Source: Thiobacillus sp.
GTDB lineage: Bacteria; Pseudomonadota; Gammaproteobacteria; Burkholderiales; Thiobacillaceae
DNA length: 5,923 nucleotides
Direction: 5' to 3'
Assembly (NCBI GenBank): GCA_011391285.1
Contig: JAABQU010000042.1
Location: 1 to 5,923 of the forward strand
Shown: positions 1 to 5,923 of the stretch, in pieces
How the letters are laid out: each line of letters starts with the position of its first letter
How positions within the stretch are numbered: the stretch's first letter is position 1
Program-made: the position numbers and the translations under genes
Notes under the pieces: model-generated
Seen by the model: the letters and a program-made list of their open reading frames with translations, nothing else
The model's database searches: none
What the model was told of the DNA's origin: nothing

Positions 1-1
1 G

Positions 2-412
2 TTCGGCATGGCGAAGCCGCCCGCCGGCAAGCTCGATACCCGGCACACCGTGTTCGAGGCAGCGTATCGGACCGCCTCAGGCCTGCGGCTCCACTATCCG
101 CCGTTTGCCGCGCATCGGGATGCCATCAGCCATCCCGCGGATTACCGTGCCAGCCAGGCACTCGGCGCGAAGATGCGGGCGGCCGGGATCGAGGCGTTCG
201 AATTCGTTTCCGCGCGCGACCCGGATGGCGGTCTCAACCTGGCCCTGTTCACCCCCAGGGCTTTCGCCAGGAAAGCGCCTGTCACGCAGGAGGCGTGGCT
301 GTGCGAGCTCACCGGCGAGCATGTCCGCTTTCTTCAGGCACGCGGCCGCGATTTCCATGCGTTTCCGCTCGGCCTGTTCCAGGTGGCAGGCAGGCTGCCG
401 TGGCCGGCGTAG
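2..412 (+). CDS. RES-domain protein, C-terminal part (5' end outside window)
   Basis: The reading frame is open to the left edge and ends at a TAG at 410-412. The first ATG in view is at 8, but the protein probably starts upstream, because the N-terminal conserved Arg/Tyr part of a RES domain is not visible. Counting from that ATG, 134 residues are seen. A segment rich in Tyr, Asp and Ala with ASQALG at about 48-53 is followed by FEFVSARDPDGG at about 64-75 (S68, R70) and then LNLALFTP. This order (ASQALG-type helix, then a S-x-R...GG-hydrophobic-FxP block) is typical of the C-terminal half of RES domains. Some RES proteins are NAD+-degrading toxins paired with an Xre/MbcA-type antitoxin encoded upstream; others are uncharacterised. 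No antitoxin gene follows here, since the next gene converges on this one, so any partner would lie left of the window. The family call is made by eye and the toxin role is not shown. Confidence 0.68.
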   Translation, partial: FGMAKPPAGKLDTRHTVFEAAYRTASGLRLHYPPFAAHRDAISHPADYRASQALGAKMRAAGIEAFEFVSARDPDGGLNLALFTPRAFARKAPVTQEAWLCELTGEHVRFLQARGRDFHAFPLGLFQVAGRLPWPA

Positions 413-441
413 CCAATCAGGGCCTTGCTCGCCGGGCAGAT

Positions 442-3108
442 TCAGCGGCAATGTGCCGCCAGCCACATTTCGAATTCGTCCTTCGGCATGGGCTTTGCGA
501 AGTGATAGCCCTGCAGGGTGTCCACCCCCAGCGCACGCAGCTTGTCCGCGCTGGCCTCGTTCTCGACACCCTCGGCGATGGTCCTGAGGCCCAGGGTATG
601 GGCCAGGCTGATGATCGCCTGCACCATGCTCAGGCCGCGCGGATCGTCGAGGCGACGCACGAAGGAGATGTCGATCTTGAGCTCGTCCACCGGCATTTCG
701 TGGAGCTGCGACAGCGAGGAATAGCCGGTCCCAAAATCGTCGATGGCCAGACGGAAACCTGCGCGCTTGAGCTCCGGCAGGCGCTCGACCGCGTTTTCCA
801 CATCGAGCAGCGCCAGGCTTTCGGTCACTTCGAGGATGATGCTGTCCGGGGTCATGCCGTAGCGCTCGAGATCGTCCAGCAGCCGGCGGGTGAAGCCGTC
901 ATGGAACAGCTGGCGCTTCGAGATGTTCACCGACAGCAGCAGGTTGTAGCCCTTGTGTCGCCACGCCGAGACGGCTTCGAGCGCGGCCTGCCACACCTGG
1001 CCGCCGAGCTGGTGGATCAGTCCCAGGCTTTCGGCCATCGGGATGAAGGTGTCCGGGGCGACCCAGCCCATCGTCGGGTCGTGCCAGCGGGCGAGCACCT
1101 CGACCGCGATGCAGCGGCGGCTGCCGGCGCTGACCAGGGGCTGGAACCAGGCCTCGATGGCTTTTTCCTGGATCGCCACCGCGAGATGGTTCTGGATGTA
1201 GAGATCCTTGCGACCGTTCCCCTTGTGGGCGATGTCGCCGAAGTAGGCGGTCTGGTTGCGACCCTGTGCCTTGGCAAAGAACATGGCGCGGTCGGCTTCC
1301 GACAGCAGGTCGTCGATGTTTCGCGCGTCGGTTGGGTAGAGGGCGACGCCCATGCTGTAGGTGATGACGTAGGCGGTGTCTTCCAGCGGGAAGGGCGCCT
1401 GCATCGTTTCGGCGATCTTGCGCACCACCTCGCGCACGTCGGCCTCGTCGGCAACGTCGGGCAGCAGCAGCACGAATTCGTCACCGCCCCAGCGCGCCAG
1501 GGTGTCGCCGGCGCGAAGCTGCGCACGCAGGCGTTCTGAGAAGGCCACCAGCAACTTGTCGCCAGCCTTGTGGCCGAGCGCATCGTTGACGTTCTTGAAA
1601 TGATCGAGGTCGATGAAGCAGATCCCGACCTGATGGCCGGTGCGCGACGCCAGCCGAAGCGCGACCTTGAGACGGTCCTCCACCAGCACGCGGTTGGGCA
1701 GCTCGGTCAGGGCGTCGTGCATCGCCATGTGCGAGATCTGCTTCTCGTGCAGATAGGACTGGGTGACATCGCGCAGCACGCCGCGCAGGCCGGTGATCGT
1801 GCCATCCGTATCCTGCTGGCGGATCAGGCGGCATTCGATCCAGCGCACCTCGTCCGGTTTCGCGCAGCGCAGCCGCAGGCGCAGCGAGGCCTGCTGTTTT
1901 TCGCCGCGCTTGATCGCCTTGCACTGCAGCTGCATGGCGTCCGCATCTTCTTCGTCGAGGTAGCGCACGATCGAGGTGCCGATGGTGTTTTCGCTGCGCG
2001 CCAGCTTGGCCCAGCCCGGGCTGGCGCGCAGAATCCGGCACTCGGAATCGAGTTCCAGCACCGCTTCCTCCAGCAGCGACAGCGTGTCCAGATAGATTTT
2101 CTGCTCCTGCTGGCGCAGTTCCACCGCGTGCATCATGTCGTTCATCGCCGCCGCGACGTCGCGCACCTCGTCCTGCTCGGGGGTACCCGGGGCGAGGTGG
2201 CGCCCTGCCTCGGTGGCGCTCGATCCTGCGGCAAAGGCGTGGCTGGCCTGCTTGAGCGCGACGATCCGCTTGACGGTATGGCCCAGCCAGCGGCCCAGCC
2301 CCAGCCACACCAGCAGCAGCAGCGTCGACACGCCGATCAGCGGCAGCAGCAGGAAGTTGCGCCACGGGAACACTCCCCGCAGCGGGGTGCTGGCGCGCAG
2401 CACGACCTTCGGCTCGCCGGCATCCGACCAGGGCAGGTCGACGCTGACGATCGTGGCCGGGCCCGGATCGAGTTTCCTGCCGGTGGCACTCGATCCCGGG
2501 GCGGAACGGGCGACCGGCTGCCCTTCGCGCAGCAGCACGAGTTCGTTGTCTGGTGCGCTGATATGGGCCAGTTCGGCGGAGGTGACCGTTTTCATCATGA
2601 TCAGGGAACCCTGGCCATCGCCGCCCAACCACAGCGGCAGGCGGAACACCCGGTGCAGCTCACGCCCGTTTGGATCGTAGAACCAGTCCTGGTCGTCGAG
2701 GCTCTCGGCGTCCTCGAGATTGTGCGCAATCGTGCCGTAGCGAAACAGGGTCTGGCCCGAGGGCGAGGTGACGAACAGGTTGGAGAAGCGGGAGAATTCC
2801 CACTGCGCGTTGAGATAGGCGTTCAGCTTGGGCCAGCGGATCGCTTCGGCTTCCTCCAGGATGCGGGTGAACTCGATGCGCGCGCGGGTCTGCTCGGCGT
2901 CGTCCTTCCACTGGCTGTCGACATGCCCCATGTGCAGCCGGTAGAAGTCTTCCAGTGCCTCGCGGCTGTGGGCGAACTCGCGTGTGTGCAGGGACCGGTA
3001 GGCGAGGCTGGCAAGCGTGCCGATGAGCAGCGCCGTCGCCAGCATGACCAGCACCAGCCTGATCGTGGCCTGCCGCCGCAGGCCACGTATCGAAGTGCTG
3101 TGAGTCAC
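442..3108 (-). CDS. Membrane-bound PAS-GGDEF-EAL cyclic-di-GMP signalling protein
   Basis: This 888-residue protein is predicted to make and/or degrade cyclic di-GMP at the inner membrane. A short cytoplasmic N-terminus is followed by TM1 (about 16-38), a periplasmic sensor region of about 210 residues (about 39-247), TM2 (about 250-276), a HAMP-like/helical linker (about 277-335), a PAS domain (about 337-455), GGDEF (about 460-622) and EAL (about 640-885). The GGDEF domain has DALTELPNR, DLDHFKNVND and an intact GGDEF at 541-545. An inhibitory-site RxxD (RAGD, 532-535) lies exactly five residues before it. The EAL signature reads EVLAR (E670). N728, E760, DDFGTGYSSL (D790, D791), K811, E846 and Q866 are all present, so both activities look intact. 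The start is a GTG at 3106-3108 whose GTGA overlaps the TGA stop of the upstream binding-protein gene. This suggests translational coupling, as no strong Shine-Dalgarno is visible. The periplasmic fold was not recognised. The gene pair resembles NspS-MbaA of Vibrio cholerae in architecture. Confidence 0.96.
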   Translation of the reverse strand: MTHSTSIRGLRRQATIRLVLVMLATALLIGTLASLAYRSLHTREFAHSREALEDFYRLHMGHVDSQWKDDAEQTRARIEFTRILEEAEAIRWPKLNAYLNAQWEFSRFSNLFVTSPSGQTLFRYGTIAHNLEDAESLDDQDWFYDPNGRELHRVFRLPLWLGGDGQGSLIMMKTVTSAELAHISAPDNELVLLREGQPVARSAPGSSATGRKLDPGPATIVSVDLPWSDAGEPKVVLRASTPLRGVFPWRNFLLLPLIGVSTLLLLVWLGLGRWLGHTVKRIVALKQASHAFAAGSSATEAGRHLAPGTPEQDEVRDVAAAMNDMMHAVELRQQEQKIYLDTLSLLEEAVLELDSECRILRASPGWAKLARSENTIGTSIVRYLDEEDADAMQLQCKAIKRGEKQQASLRLRLRCAKPDEVRWIECRLIRQQDTDGTITGLRGVLRDVTQSYLHEKQISHMAMHDALTELPNRVLVEDRLKVALRLASRTGHQVGICFIDLDHFKNVNDALGHKAGDKLLVAFSERLRAQLRAGDTLARWGGDEFVLLLPDVADEADVREVVRKIAETMQAPFPLEDTAYVITYSMGVALYPTDARNIDDLLSEADRAMFFAKAQGRNQTAYFGDIAHKGNGRKDLYIQNHLAVAIQEKAIEAWFQPLVSAGSRRCIAVEVLARWHDPTMGWVAPDTFIPMAESLGLIHQLGGQVWQAALEAVSAWRHKGYNLLLSVNISKRQLFHDGFTRRLLDDLERYGMTPDSIILEVTESLALLDVENAVERLPELKRAGFRLAIDDFGTGYSSLSQLHEMPVDELKIDISFVRRLDDPRGLSMVQAIISLAHTLGLRTIAEGVENEASADKLRALGVDTLQGYHFAKPMPKDEFEMWLAAHCR
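2211..2498 (-). repeat. Two copies of a short motif flanking TM2 of the GGDEF-EAL protein
   Basis: An 18-bp stretch at 2211-2228 recurs at 2481-2498 with two mismatches, in the same reading frame. The encoded peptides are GSSATGRKLDPG (residues 205-216, periplasmic side) and GSSATEAGRHLAPG (295-308, cytoplasmic linker). They lie on opposite sides of TM2. This may be a remnant of a local duplication or chance similarity of flexible linker sequence. Confidence 0.35.
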
Positions 3109-4136
3109 GGCCGGCTGCCCGCCCAGGTATCGACAATCACCCGTTCCGGATCGAACGATTCTGCCGACGTGTCTCCACCGGCCCGCAGGAATGCGCGCGT
3201 CGCCTCGACCTGAGCGCGCGAAAAGCGGGTATCGGGCGGGAACATGCGGGGCAAGTTCTTCAGCGCGGCAATGCGGTCGCGACGGTCCTGCTCATCGGCG
3301 ATGTCCAGCCGCCCGATGATCGCCTCGGGTTTCTGCTGGTGCATCCAGGCCAGCGCGCGCTGCAGGATCTGCACCATCAGCGCGACACGCTGCGGATCCT
3401 GCGTGACGAGTGCGCCACGGGTGGCGACCACGGCGCGCAGATGCCCCGCGCCCGGCACGCTCGACGCAAGCCTGGCGTTGCGCAGGTCGGCCAGCACGAA
3501 GCCGACATCTCGGCGCACCAGCGCCGAGGTGAAGGGCTCCTCGCAGAACACCGCATCGACCACTTCCCCAGCCAGCGCACCGAATAGCCCCTCGAAGTTC
3601 TGCCCGGTGCCCACCCAGCGTATCTGGTCGGCTTGCACGCCGCTACTGGCCAGCATCAGCTCGGCCATGCTCTGCATATAGGTCTTCGATTTCGCGCTGC
3701 CGATTGGCACACCGACGCTGCGCCCCTTGAGGTCGACGAGCGAGCGCACCTTGCCGCGCAGGGGCGCGCGCGCCACCACCGAAAACGGTAGCGTCGATCC
3801 ACTCAGGGGTGCGATGGCGACCACGTCCTGTCCCCTAGCCTGCATTCTTGGCAGCACGACAAAGCCCAGACCGGCGAAGTCGGCATTGCCCGCCAGCATG
3901 TCCTCGATTCCCTGAACGCCGCTCGGAAAATAGCGGATCAGCAGCTCGACGCCCAGCGCCCGGTCGATGCCCAGTTTGTGCACGAGCTCGATCGGCGTGA
4001 ATGGCATCGCGCCCGGCCCCGGGATGTTGATGCGGATCGGCCTGGGTGCCTCCGGTTGCGCCAGGCTGAGCCCGGAGAGGCTCGCCAGGGGCAGCGCCAG
4101 CAGGCTGCTTACGAAACGGCGTCTCGAATTCGGCAT
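3105..4136 (-). CDS. Secreted NMT1/SsuA-type ABC-transporter substrate-binding protein without transporter genes
   Basis: The 343-residue protein is predicted to be a periplasmic solute-binding protein. An N-terminal leader has SRRRFVS (4-10), which fits the twin-arginine consensus S-R-R-x-F-L-K. A hydrophobic stretch rich in Leu, Ala and Ser follows, with a likely cleavage after SLA (residue 26). There is no lipobox cysteine. The mature part begins with IRINIPGPG and has PIELVHKLGIDRALGVEL (48-65), a D/N-rich MLAGNADFAGLG block (80-91), SLVDLKGRSVGVPIGSAKS (132-150) and VVDAVFCEEPF (192-202). These are characteristic of the SsuA/TauA/NMT1 type II binding-protein family. The ATG at 4134-4136 is supported by a GGGAG six bases upstream. 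The gene is first in an operon with the GGDEF-EAL gene and overlaps it by 4 nt. No permease or ATPase is adjacent, so a receptor role in c-di-GMP signalling is more likely than transport. The ligand cannot be told from sequence; sulfonates, nitrate, thiamine precursors and other small molecules occur in this superfamily. Confidence 0.9.
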   Translation of the reverse strand: MPNSRRRFVSSLLALPLASLSGLSLAQPEAPRPIRINIPGPGAMPFTPIELVHKLGIDRALGVELLIRYFPSGVQGIEDMLAGNADFAGLGFVVLPRMQARGQDVVAIAPLSGSTLPFSVVARAPLRGKVRSLVDLKGRSVGVPIGSAKSKTYMQSMAELMLASSGVQADQIRWVGTGQNFEGLFGALAGEVVDAVFCEEPFTSALVRRDVGFVLADLRNARLASSVPGAGHLRAVVATRGALVTQDPQRVALMVQILQRALAWMHQQKPEAIIGRLDIADEQDRRDRIAALKNLPRMFPPDTRFSRAQVEATRAFLRAGGDTSAESFDPERVIVDTWAGSRP

Positions 4137-4142
4137 CGCTTT

Positions 4143-4147
4143 CTCCC
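4143..4147 (-). promoter_or_regulatory. Shine-Dalgarno site for the binding-protein gene
   Basis: On the minus strand GGGAG is followed by six bases (AAAGCG) and then the ATG at 4136. The match and spacing are good. This fixes the start of the substrate-binding protein and keeps its whole twin-arginine leader. Confidence 0.75.
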
Positions 4148-4195
4148 GTAAAGCAGGTTCTTTGCCCGCATTTAATTCATAAGGTAGCGGATTTT

Positions 4196-4217
4196 TGACG
4201 CTTTACTTAAAAAGTCA
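4196..4217. repeat. Imperfect inverted repeat in the AT-rich part of the intergenic region
   Basis: The left arm TGACGCTTT (4196-4204) and right arm AAAGTCA (4211-4217) are complementary apart from a two-base insertion in the left arm. They are separated by six bases. The size and place would suit a dimeric transcription-factor operator. The symmetry is imperfect and could be chance in AT-rich DNA. Confidence 0.25.
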
Positions 4218-4364
4218 GGATGGTGGCAGGCGCGTGTCGTGTCTGCGCAGCTGCCTGTTCCCGCCCTGGCATGGCAAGCAGCAAGCGTTGCGGGCTGGGC
4301 TGGTCGAGGGTGAAATCTCAAGATTCCGGTGTTTATGACGCAATAGGAAAGGATTAACCGGGGG

Positions 4365-4378
4365 ATTGGGCATTGGGC
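4365..4378 (+). repeat. Tandem heptamer next to the sensor gene start
   Basis: ATTGGGC occurs twice in perfect tandem (4365-4371 and 4372-4378), ending one base before the ATG at 4380. The GGG of the first copy is about nine bases from the ATG and may act as a weak ribosome-binding site; no better Shine-Dalgarno is visible for this start. Confidence 0.45.
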
Positions 4379-4379
4379 G

Positions 4380-5923
4380 ATGGAGGGTAAGGGAGCGGAC
4401 AAGAGCAGCCGAGCCGCGGTGGTTTCGACGTGGTCGATCATGCTGGCGGTGTTCTGGACAGGCGCCGTTGTCGCGTCGCTGGTATGGAATATCGCCCAGG
4501 TGCGTGAGCTGGTGCTCGAACAGGCCGAGATCGAGTTGCGGGCGAATTTGCACAAGGACCTCGTCTTCCGCAACTGGGCGACCCGGCATGGCGGTGTATA
4601 TGTGCCCGTCACCCCGCAGACCCAGCCAGATCCCTATGTGGCCAACATGCCGGAACGCGATGTGCTTACGCCATCGGGACGCCTGCTGACCCTCATCAAT
4701 CCGGCACTGATGGTGCGCCAGTTCAATGAGCTGGCCACCGAAAGCTACGGCGCACGCGGGCATCTCAGCAGCCTCAACCCAATCAATCCCCTGAACCTGC
4801 CCGATGCCTGGGAAGCCGAGGCGCTGGTGAAGTTCAGCACGGGAATCAAGGAGGTCACCGGCGTTTCCGCGATTGAAGGCGAGCCCTATCTGCGCCTGAT
4901 CCGGCCGATGATCATGGGGCAGCCGTGCCTGGCCTGCCATATCCAGCAGGGCTTTCAGGAAGGCGATCTGGCCGGCGGTGTCAGCGTGTCGGTGCCGCTC
5001 GCCCCGCTCAATGCAGCGGCAGACCGGCGCATCAACGGGCTGGCGCTCGGCCATGGCGGGCTCTGGCTATTGGGTGTGATCGGAGTTGGCGTGAGTGCAC
5101 GTCAGGTGCGGCGGCGCATCGTCGAGCATGAAGCCGTCCATCATGCGCTGGTGGAGCACGAGGACCGCACGCGGGCGATCCTAGGCGCATCCCTCGACGG
5201 CATTATCGCGATCAACGCCGACGACGAGATCGTCGACTGGAACCACCAGGCCGAGCAGACGTTCGGCTGGCCGCGCGACGGGGCGATGGGACGCCTGCTG
5301 TCGGAAACCATCATCCCGCAACGTTTCCGTGCCCAGCATCTCGCCGGAGTGAAGCGCAGCCTGGAGCAAAGCCAGGAAAACAGCACGACCGTATTGATCG
5401 GCCGCCGTGTCGAGCTGGTCGGCCTGCACCGCGATGGTCACGAGTTTCCCATCGAGATCTCCATCGCCCGCATCATGGCCGCCGGGGTGCCCTGTTTCAG
5501 CGCCTATGTGCGCGACATCAGCGAACGCAAGGCAGCGGAGGACAAGATCAATCGGGACTATCACACGCAACGGGTTCTGGCGGAGCTGCTTGAAACCTCG
5601 ATGCGCCCCGACCCATTCGCGCAGCGTTTGCAGGTTTCGCTGGAACTGATTCTCTCGACGCCCTGGCTGGCGCTGAAAGGCTCCGGCAGTATCTTCCTGG
5701 CCGATGCGGAATCCGGGGACCTGCACATGGCTGCCATGCATGGGCTGTCAGCGAAAATCGAGCAGGTCTGTGCCACGGTCAAGATGGGCTATTGCCTGTG
5801 CGGTCGGGCGGCGGAGACCCGTGAGCTGCTGTTCGTCGACTGCATCGATGACCGGCACGATGTCCGCGTCCCGGGCATGGCGCCGCATGGCCACTATTGC
5901 GCCCCCATCCTGTTCGACGACGC
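4380..5923 (+). CDS. DUF3365 (CxxCH haem-type) - PAS - GAF membrane sensor protein, 3' end outside window
   Basis: The frame runs from ATG 4380 to the right edge without a stop (514 complete codons), and an in-frame TAG at 4344-4346 bounds it upstream. TM1 is at about 18-40. An extracytoplasmic domain (about 42-212) follows, with RNWATRHGGVYVPVTPQT at 64-81, a P-rich segment containing INP twice (107, 135), IRPMIMGQPCLACH ending at 187, and GGVSVSVPL. This is the pattern of DUF3365/Tll0287-like domains. C183-L-A-C186-H187 is a CxxCH motif for covalent haem c. TM2 is at about 218-240. A PAS domain follows (about 262-385: AILGASLDGIIAINADDEI, later LHRDGHEFPIEISIA and VRDISERK). A GAF domain starts at about 395 and carries YCLCGRAAETRE (471-482) and HGHYCAPI (503-510). 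A histidine kinase, GGDEF or HD-GYP output is likely beyond the edge but cannot be seen. Its input is probably redox state or a gas ligand at the haem (inference). A second in-frame ATG at 4440 would remove half of TM1, so 4380 is preferred despite its weak ribosome-binding site. Confidence 0.9.
   Translation, partial: MEGKGADKSSRAAVVSTWSIMLAVFWTGAVVASLVWNIAQVRELVLEQAEIELRANLHKDLVFRNWATRHGGVYVPVTPQTQPDPYVANMPERDVLTPSGRLLTLINPALMVRQFNELATESYGARGHLSSLNPINPLNLPDAWEAEALVKFSTGIKEVTGVSAIEGEPYLRLIRPMIMGQPCLACHIQQGFQEGDLAGGVSVSVPLAPLNAAADRRINGLALGHGGLWLLGVIGVGVSARQVRRRIVEHEAVHHALVEHEDRTRAILGASLDGIIAINADDEIVDWNHQAEQTFGWPRDGAMGRLLSETIIPQRFRAQHLAGVKRSLEQSQENSTTVLIGRRVELVGLHRDGHEFPIEISIARIMAAGVPCFSAYVRDISERKAAEDKINRDYHTQRVLAELLETSMRPDPFAQRLQVSLELILSTPWLALKGSGSIFLADAESGDLHMAAMHGLSAKIEQVCATVKMGYCLCGRAAETRELLFVDCIDDRHDVRVPGMAPHGHYCAPILFDD

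Larger units (their letters stand above)
4137..4379. promoter_or_regulatory. Divergent intergenic region between the two signalling units
   Basis: This 243-bp gap separates the minus-strand binding-protein/GGDEF-EAL operon from the plus-strand haem-type sensor gene, so promoters for both must lie here or overlap it. The part at about 4168-4214 is clearly AT-richer than its surroundings and is the best candidate promoter/operator zone for the minus-strand operon. On the minus strand it contains TATGAA and TTAAAT, each 4 of 6 to a sigma-70 -10 box, but no convincing -35 at the right distance. On the plus strand TATGAC at 4334-4339 is the only weak -10-like element near the sensor gene, again without a good -35. 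No riboswitch, small RNA or terminator was recognised. Confidence 0.5.

Noticed and set aside
385..441. Hairpin GGCAG/CTGCC (385-399) as a terminator for the convergent genes
   Set aside because: It lies inside the RES coding region, has a short stem, and no T-tract follows in the 29-nt gap.
295..1539. 414-codon open frame on the plus strand crossing the RES gene end and the GGDEF-EAL 3' part
   Set aside because: It overlaps two supported genes in other frames and shows no domain; it is a high-GC shadow.
1481..2632. 383-codon open frame on the minus strand in another frame of the GGDEF-EAL gene
   Set aside because: The composition is Arg/Ala/Gly-rich and unstructured; the overlapping frame has full catalytic motifs.
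1570..3213. 547-codon open frame on the plus strand, antisense to the GGDEF-EAL gene
   Set aside because: It lies opposite a clear gene, its protein is low-complexity (rich in Gln, Arg, Ala, Gly) with no recognisable domain, and long antisense frames are expected in high-GC coding DNA.
4195..4223. TTGACG on the plus strand as a -35 box for the sensor gene
   Set aside because: The position 17 bases downstream reads GGATGG, which is not a -10 box, so no promoter is supported.
4262..4290. Sigma-54-like GG...GC element in the intergenic region
   Set aside because: The spacing between GG and GC is 11 rather than 10 and the flanking bases do not match the consensus.
4215..5054. 279-codon minus-strand open frame antisense to the DUF3365 sensor and crossing the intergenic gap
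   Set aside because: No recognised domain and no good start context; the plus-strand frame carries two TM segments and CxxCH.

Overview
The window is high-GC, gene-dense bacterial DNA. It holds three well-supported signalling genes and the tail of a fourth gene. Strong G/C preference at third codon positions, the large c-di-GMP/PAS/GAF sensor proteins, and a periplasmic binding protein with a twin-arginine leader suggest a proteobacterium. A betaproteobacterium of the Rhodocyclales/Burkholderiales type is the best guess. That placement is inference, because no rRNA or other taxonomic marker is present.

Layout. (1) Positions 2-412 (+) encode the C-terminal part of a RES-domain protein; its start lies upstream of the window. 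(2) After a 29-nt convergent gap comes a large minus-strand gene (442-3108) for an 888-residue membrane protein with a periplasmic sensor region, PAS, GGDEF and EAL. All catalytic signatures are present. (3) Overlapping its start by 4 nt is the upstream gene of the same minus-strand operon (3105-4136). It encodes a secreted NMT1/SsuA-type ABC-transporter substrate-binding protein, but no permease or ATPase gene is adjacent. (4) A 243-bp divergent intergenic region (4137-4379) contains an AT-rich island. (5) A plus-strand gene starts at 4380 and runs off the right edge. It encodes a membrane sensor with an extracytoplasmic DUF3365 (Tll0287-like) domain carrying a CxxCH haem-c motif, then PAS and GAF domains. 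Its output domain is outside the window.

How they may work together. The most interesting unit is the two-gene operon of an orphan binding protein and a membrane GGDEF-EAL protein. By analogy with NspS-MbaA of Vibrio cholerae, the binding protein probably serves as a ligand receptor that docks on the periplasmic part of the GGDEF-EAL protein and controls c-di-GMP synthesis or breakdown, rather than feeding a transporter. The divergent haem-type sensor may add a redox or gas input to the same physiology. No mobile elements, tRNA/rRNA genes or CRISPR arrays were seen.
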